A stretch of DNA of 64,000 nucleotides from DASPHG01 sp963748315 (lineage in GTDB: Bacteria > Actinomycetota > Thermoleophilia > Solirubrobacterales > Thermoleophilaceae): contig CAVVIK010000006.1 in NCBI GenBank assembly GCA_963748315.1, positions 310,001 through 374,000 on the forward strand, in the 5' to 3' direction. Positions within the stretch are counted from its first letter, which is position 1. The number at the start of each line of letters is the position of its first letter. A program made the translations under genes and the position numbers. Below, in pieces: positions 59,821 to 64,000 of this stretch. A model generated the notes under the pieces. The model did not search any database. It saw only the letters and a program-made list of their open reading frames with translations, and was not told the DNA's origin.

Positions 59821-61128
59821 ATGCCGGGCATCGTGGTCGTCGGAGCCCAGTGGGGAGACGAGGGCAAGGGCAAGGTGACCGACCTCCTCGCCGAGCGCGC
59901 CGACGTGGTCATCCGCTTCCAGGGCGGGAACAACGCCGGCCACACGATCGTGCGCGACAGCGAGGTGTTCAAGTTCCACCTGATCCCGTCGGGGATCCTC
60001 TACCCCGGCAAGCTCTCCGTGATCGGGAACGGCGTGGTCGTCGACCCGCGCGTGCTGCTCGAGGAGCTCGACGGCCTCAGGCGGCGCGGGATCTCCTCAC
60101 GCGGCCTGCGGATCTCCGCCAACGCGCACCTGATCATGCCCTACCACCTGCTGCTCGACCAGGGCAGCGAGGCGCGGCTCGGGAAGCTCCAGATCGGCAC
60201 CACCCGCCGCGGCATCGGACCGGCGTATGCCGACAAGGCCTCGCGGCTCGGGATCCGCGTGCAGGACCTGCTCGACGAGAAGATCCTCCGGAAGAAGATC
60301 GCCGCGGCGATGGAGCCGAAGCAGCAGCTGCTGCGGCCGTGGGCGAAGGACCCGCAGCTCGACCTCCACAGCATGACCGAGGAGTACGCGAAGTTCGGGC
60401 ACCGCCTGGAGCCGCACATCACCGACACCGCCCGGCTCGTGTGGGACGCGCTGGAGCGCGACCGGCTCGTGATCTTCGAGGGCGCGCAGGGCACCCTGCT
60501 CGACATCGACCACGGGACGTATCCGTTCGTGACGTCGTCGAACCCCGTCGCGGGCGCCGCCTGCGTCGGCGCCGGCGTGGGCCCGAAGGACATCGACGAG
60601 GTCTGGGGGATCGCGAAGGCCTACTCGACGCGCGTCGGCTCCGGCCCGTTCCCGAGCGAGCTCGATGACGAGCTCGGCGAGCGGATGCGCGAGGCCGGCG
60701 GCGAGTTCGGCACCACCACCGGGCGCCCGCGGCGCTGTGGCTGGATCGACCTCGTCGCGCTCCGGTACGCGGCCCGGATCAACGGCCTCACGGGGCTCGT
60801 GATCACGAAGCTCGACGTGCTGACCGGGATCGACCCGATCGGCGCAGCCGTGCGCTACCTAGGTCCCGAAGGAGCGCGCTTCGACGAGTTCCCCTACCAC
60901 CAGTCGATTCTCCACCGCGCGACCGCCGACGTCGAGGAGATGCCGGGCTGGCACGAGGACATCACGCAGGCGCGCAACCTCGACGACCTGCCCCAGGCCG
61001 CCCGGGACTACCTCGACTACGTCTCCGACTTCGTCGGCGTTCCGGTCGTCTGCATCGGCGTCGGCCCCGGCCGCGACCAGATCATCTGGACCGAGGCCGG
61101 CAAGCGGTTCGAGCCGGCGGCGGCCTAG
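59821..61128 (+). CDS. purA: Adenylosuccinate synthetase
   Basis: A 435-residue GTP-dependent ligase joining IMP and aspartate. It has IVVVGAQWGDEGKGKVTDLL with the catalytic Asp, FQGGNNAGHTIV with the catalytic His, GTTRRGIGPAYADKASRLGI, FEGAQGTLLDIDHGTYPFVT and the GTP-binding TKLDVLTG. The ATG is two bases after the dnaB stop. Its TAG and the TAG of convergent RDD share the palindrome CTAG at 61125-61128. Confidence 0.96.
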   Translation: MPGIVVVGAQWGDEGKGKVTDLLAERADVVIRFQGGNNAGHTIVRDSEVFKFHLIPSGILYPGKLSVIGNGVVVDPRVLLEELDGLRRRGISSRGLRISANAHLIMPYHLLLDQGSEARLGKLQIGTTRRGIGPAYADKASRLGIRVQDLLDEKILRKKIAAAMEPKQQLLRPWAKDPQLDLHSMTEEYAKFGHRLEPHITDTARLVWDALERDRLVIFEGAQGTLLDIDHGTYPFVTSSNPVAGAACVGAGVGPKDIDEVWGIAKAYSTRVGSGPFPSELDDELGERMREAGGEFGTTTGRPRRCGWIDLVALRYAARINGLTGLVITKLDVLTGIDPIGAAVRYLGPEGARFDEFPYHQSILHRATADVEEMPGWHEDITQARNLDDLPQAARDYLDYVSDFVGVPVVCIGVGPGRDQIIWTEAGKRFEPAAA

Positions 61129-61604
61129 GCCTCGACGACGCGCGTCCCGACCACCATGTCGTGGATCGCGCGGTGCTCGTCGTCCCAGAGCGGCCACAGC
61201 GCGTCGAGGAGGTATGGGAGCAGCGGGACCATCGACGAGGCAACGCCGAGCCCGAGTCCCTTCACGAGCGCCTCGCGGATCGCCGAGTGGGTGAAGTCCA
61301 TCGGCACGCCGTTCGTGCGGACGACCCGGATCCCGGCGAGCTGCTTGCCCCACGTCTGGCCGTTCCTCGCACCCGCGCGGCGCATGAGGAGCGGGGCGTA
61401 GAGGATCAGGGCCGCGACGAGGAGCCCCACGAACGCGATCAGGCCGACCACCAGCGTGGCGACGCCGAAGTCGTCGTCTGCGCTGAACGCCGCGCTTGCG
61501 CTCCCGAAGAGGACGATGGCGAGCACCCCCGCCGGGAGGCTGATGACGAGCAGGTCGAAGAGCGCCGCGCCGACGCGGCTCCACCAGCCGGCGTAACGCT
61601 TCAC
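61125..61604 (-). CDS. RDD-family membrane protein
   Basis: A 159-residue protein with the RDD signature: the basic/aromatic opening MKRYAGWWSRVGAALFDLLV (Arg and Asp in the first helix), a second and third helix near 45-70, and RNGQTWGKQLAGIRVVRTNG after the third segment, ending WDDEHRAIHDMVVGTRVV. RDD proteins are small membrane proteins of mostly unknown role, some acting as ion antiporters. Its start overlaps the end of the next upstream gene. Confidence 0.85.
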   Translation of the reverse strand: MKRYAGWWSRVGAALFDLLVISLPAGVLAIVLFGSASAAFSADDDFGVATLVVGLIAFVGLLVAALILYAPLLMRRAGARNGQTWGKQLAGIRVVRTNGVPMDFTHSAIREALVKGLGLGVASSMVPLLPYLLDALWPLWDDEHRAIHDMVVGTRVVEA

Positions 61605-62260
61605 GCCGACGCGCCCTCGAGCACGACCTCCTCACCGCGGCGCAGGAGGCGCGCGCCGAGGATGGTCGCCGAGATGAGGGCCATGGCCGCGAGCGTGATC
61701 TGCACCGAGAGCACGCCCTCGCGGGTCCAGTAGACGTCGTCGAGCTCGAGCAGGAGGGCGGACTCGTCGAGGGTCAGGCCCATGCCGGTCCCGAAGGCGA
61801 GCGCGAGCCGCGGCTCGATCTGCTCGTTGTCGGTGAGGATCGCCGTGGCGCCGGAGCCGAACGCCAGCAAGATGCCCGGCACGAAGTGGTGGATGTGACG
61901 TTCGCCGATCCGCAGATCCCGAAACGGCCCGAAGCGCCTGCGGCTCCGGAGCAGGTAGCTGATCCCACGCGCGAGCGAGAACGAGGTGACGAACGACGCG
62001 AGCAGGTTGAAGAGCGCGTTCTCGCGCCGCGGCGTCTCGCGGTAGCCCGACACCGCGACGGCGACCGCCTCGCCCGCGGCCTGGCCGGCGGCGTCGAGGA
62101 CGTGCTCGGTCTCGCCCGGAAGCGGCGCCGACCCGCGCCGCCAGACGCGCCCAAACTCGGCGAGCAGCGCCGCGCCGGTGACGGCGTACGCGGCGACCCC
62201 GAGCGCGATCGTCTTGCGCTCGACCGCCGCGAAGCTGCGACGGCGACGCCTCAGCGCCAC
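61601..62260 (-). CDS. Uncharacterised membrane protein
   Basis: A 219-residue integral membrane protein with about five helices. The basic N-terminus (ALRRRRRSFAAVERK) precedes a helix; RIGERHIHHFVPGILLAFGS contains a clustered HIHH near 119-122, and LGLTLDESALLLELDDVYW-like sequence (GLTLDESALLLELDDVYW) has four acidic residues facing it. The His/Asp set could bind a metal. I do not recognise the family. GTG start overlapping the acetyltransferase gene stop by ten bases; its stop overlaps the RDD start by four. Confidence 0.72.
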   Translation of the reverse strand: MALRRRRRSFAAVERKTIALGVAAYAVTGAALLAEFGRVWRRGSAPLPGETEHVLDAAGQAAGEAVAVAVSGYRETPRRENALFNLLASFVTSFSLARGISYLLRSRRRFGPFRDLRIGERHIHHFVPGILLAFGSGATAILTDNEQIEPRLALAFGTGMGLTLDESALLLELDDVYWTREGVLSVQITLAAMALISATILGARLLRRGEEVVLEGASA

Positions 62261-62962
62261 CGCTCGATCAGCTCCTCGTCGCCGACCTCGCCGACCTTGC
62301 GCGCGGGCACGCCCATCACGAGCGCGCGCGCCGGGACGTCGCGGGTGACGACCGCACCGGTGGCAACGAAGGCCTCCTCACCGATCTCGATGCCCGGAAG
62401 GACCCGCACGCCGCCCCCGATGCGGGCGGCTCGCCTGATCGTCGGGCCGACGATCCGGTAGCCGGGCGCGTGCCGGCCCATCGTGTTGTCGTTGTAGGTG
62501 AACACGCCCGGGCCGAGAAAGACGTCGTCCTCGAGCACCGTGTACGCGGTGACGTAGCAGTCGGTCTGGATCCGGCAGCCGGCGCCCACGACGGCGTCGT
62601 TGTCCACCTGGGTGCCGCGGCCGATCACCGCGGCAGCCCCGATGCGCGCCCGTTCGCGCACGTGCGCCTGGTCGCCCACGACGGCGCGCTCGCCGACCTT
62701 GGCGCCCGCGTTGACGATCGCCGCGGCCGCGACCGTCGCTCCCGCCCCGATGCGTGGCGGGCGGCGGCGCCTCCCGTGAAGCCGTCGAGCGGGGCCCCAG
62801 CGCGGGGGGCTTGCCGACCACGGCGTGGTCCTGAAGCGTGCAGCCCGCCCCGAGGACGGTGCCGTCGTGCACGACGACGTACGCGCCCACCTGGGCGTCG
62901 TCGGGCAGCTCGACGCCGTCGCCGAGGAGCAGCCCCGGAGCGCGGTCAGACGGTCGCAGCAC
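62251..62962 (-). pseudogene. Hexapeptide-repeat acetyltransferase (WbpD-like), one frameshift
   Basis: A left-handed beta-helix acyltransferase. The first part, GDGVELPDDAQVGAYVVVHD and GTVLGAGCTLQDHAVVGKPP, and the second, RIGAGATVAAAAIVNAGAKV through YVTAYTVLEDDVFLGPGVFT, have the I/V-G-x-x-x-x repeats; the coil ends TGAVVTRDVPARALVMGVPA. The frame breaks near 62765, where one C too many sits in a CCGCCGCCC run. Restored length is about 236 residues. The position after Gfo/Idh and nucleotide-sugar dehydrogenase genes suggests N-acetylation of an amino-sugar nucleotide, as by WbpD. Confidence 0.82.
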
Positions 62963-63951
62963 GGCTGCTCCGGGCGAGGGACTCCTGCAGCGCCTCGAGC
63001 ACCCGCACCACGCGGACGCCGCTCTGCGGGCCGGAGCGCGGCTCGCGGCCCTCGGCGATGCACTCGACGAAATGGCGGCACTCGATCCGCAGCGGCTCGT
63101 CGTTCGAGACCCGCGGGCTGTGGACGTCGCCCGAGCGAGCGATGTACTCGCCATAGGAGGAGAAGTCCTGGTCGAAGCCCTTGTCGTAGATCTCGATCTT
63201 GCGCTCGAGCGACATGTCGTCGAACGTCGCCATCCGCTTCGACCCGACGATGGTGAAGCGGCGCTCCTTGTGCGGGTCGAGCCAGGAGAGGTGAAGGTGG
63301 GCGGCAACGCCCGGAGGGGAAGCGCAGGAAGCAGAAGACGACGTCCTCGACCCCGGGCCGCATGTAGCTCTCGCCGAACGCGCTGACCTCGGACGGCTCC
63401 TCGCCGACCAGCGCGAGCACCACCGAGACGTCGTGCGCGCCGAGCGACCAGAGCGCGTTCTCGTCGGCGCGCAGCTTGCCGAGGTTGAGGCGGTTCCCGT
63501 AGATGTAGTGGATGTCGCCGAGCTCGCCCGCGTCCGCGATCTCCTTCAGCTTGATCACGCCCGGGTGGTACTCGAGCAGATGGCCGACCATCAGCACCTT
63601 GCCTGCGCTCTCGGCCGCGCCCGCGACCTGCTCGGCCTCAGCCACGGACTGGGCAAGCGGCTTCTCGACGAAGCAATGCTTGCCCGCCTCGATCACCTGG
63701 AGCGCGAGGCCCGCGTGCGTCGGGACCGGCGTCGCGATCGCGACGGCGTCGAGCGCATCGTCGGCCAGCAGCTCGGCGATGTCCGTGGAGGTGGCGACGC
63801 CCGGGAAGCGCGGCGCCCACCGGTCGATCGCCTCCTGCGAGCCGTCGCACAGCCAGGCGAGCTCGGCGCCCGGCAGCTGATCGAAGTTGCGGGCGAGGTT
63901 CGGGCCCCAGTAGCCGAGGCCGACCACGCCGACCCTGACGGGTGGCGTCAC
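62946..63951 (-). pseudogene. Gfo/Idh-family sugar oxidoreductase (WbpB-like), one frameshift
   Basis: The N-terminal Rossmann domain has VRVGVVGLGYWGPNLARNFD, then ATPVPTHAGLALQVIEAGKH and CFVEKPLAQS with the catalytic Lys in EKP, and HLLEYHPGVIKLKEI with SLGAHDVSVVLALVG. The frame breaks near 63317 (one extra G after FPSG); the next frame continues VAAHLHLSWLDPHKERRFTI to IECRHFVECIAEGREPRSGP. Deleting one base restores about 334 residues. In WbpB this enzyme oxidises UDP-GlcNAcA at C3. It starts with GTG, overlapping the upstream gene stop. Confidence 0.85.
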
Positions 63952-64000
63952 AGACGCACCAGGTTGGGTGCGGTCTTCCCGCGCGTGACGCCGCGGAAGT
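63948..64000 (-). CDS. C-terminal end of an NDP-sugar dehydrogenase-like protein (partial)
   Basis: Only the last 16 codons are visible: FRGVTRGKTAPNLVRL, then TGA, which overlaps the Gfo/Idh start as GTGA. Ends such as FRGVTR...NLVRL occur in UDP-N-acetylglucosamine 6-dehydrogenases (WbpA/WecC type). The short fragment makes this tentative, but the gene order dehydrogenase, Gfo/Idh oxidoreductase, hexapeptide acetyltransferase supports it. Confidence 0.5.
   Translation of the reverse strand, partial: FRGVTRGKTAPNLVRL

Overview
The window is high-GC DNA packed with short-spaced genes on both strands, typical of an actinobacterium. Several traits together suggest a deep-branching, Thermoleophilia-like lineage: GTG and TTG starts are very common, and there are F420-type deazaflavin nitroreductase, DUF3107, DUF1385, class-E-like sortase, TreT and methylmalonyl-CoA epimerase genes. 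The taxonomic placement is inference. No mobile element, CRISPR array or rRNA operon is visible, and there is one tRNA. Most adjacent same-strand genes overlap by 1-4 bases (ATGA, GTGA, TTGA, TGATG), so translational coupling is the rule.

Left part (1-14.6 kb): an acetolactate-synthase-like ThDP enzyme coupled to an aldehyde dehydrogenase; a SpoIID/LytB wall protein; a deazaflavin nitroreductase; a DrrA/DrrB-type ABC exporter with two permeases; ychF; a PAP2 phosphatase; DUF3107; methylmalonyl-CoA epimerase; an unusually short FtsH; DUF1385 coupled to an M20 peptidase; a cupin coupled to rarA.

Tetrapyrrole and cytochrome block (14.7-27.4 kb): GNAT, aldehyde dehydrogenase, precorrin-2 dehydrogenase, moaC, a broken moaB/mog, ccmABCD, hemA, hemC, a broken aldo/keto reductase, a GST-like gene, a CobA-HemD fusion, a SAM hydroxide adenosyltransferase and birA. 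This joins heme and siroheme synthesis with heme export for c-type cytochrome assembly and molybdopterin synthesis.

Middle (27.4-48.8 kb): an SF2 helicase with an acidic insertion; a TlpA-like lipoprotein; GNAT; galT; lipoproteins; tRNA-Arg(CCT) beside a copy of its own 3' end; a pseudopilin; pyrE; an L,D-transpeptidase; CPBP, HAD and PIG-V-like genes; MscS; a class A PBP; a GT87-like transferase; an exported Ig-like protein whose calcium-binding tail is scrambled; thiL; a FlgM-like ORF; sortase; a sugar transferase; and an M28-like protein that has lost its metal ligands.

Right part (48.8-64 kb): a seven-gene apparent operon runs from a two-component system through HtrA, an IMPase-like protein and an RsbW-like ATPase to TreT and a GT20 synthase, linking envelope-stress sensing with trehalose-type solute synthesis. 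Then come rpsF-ssb-rpsR-rplI-dnaB-purA and, on the minus strand, an RDD protein, a membrane protein and a WbpA/WbpB/WbpD-like amino-sugar cluster cut by the window edge.

Two themes deserve attention. First, at least six genes carry single-base indels, mostly in short homopolymers, which looks more like sequence error than decay. Second, there are repeated non-coding elements: a two-block element after two convergent gene pairs (27404 and 56136), and a hairpin repeat in front of pyrE and dnaB (35191 and 58291). hemC and one lipoprotein gene appear to start at CTG inside CTGA junctions.
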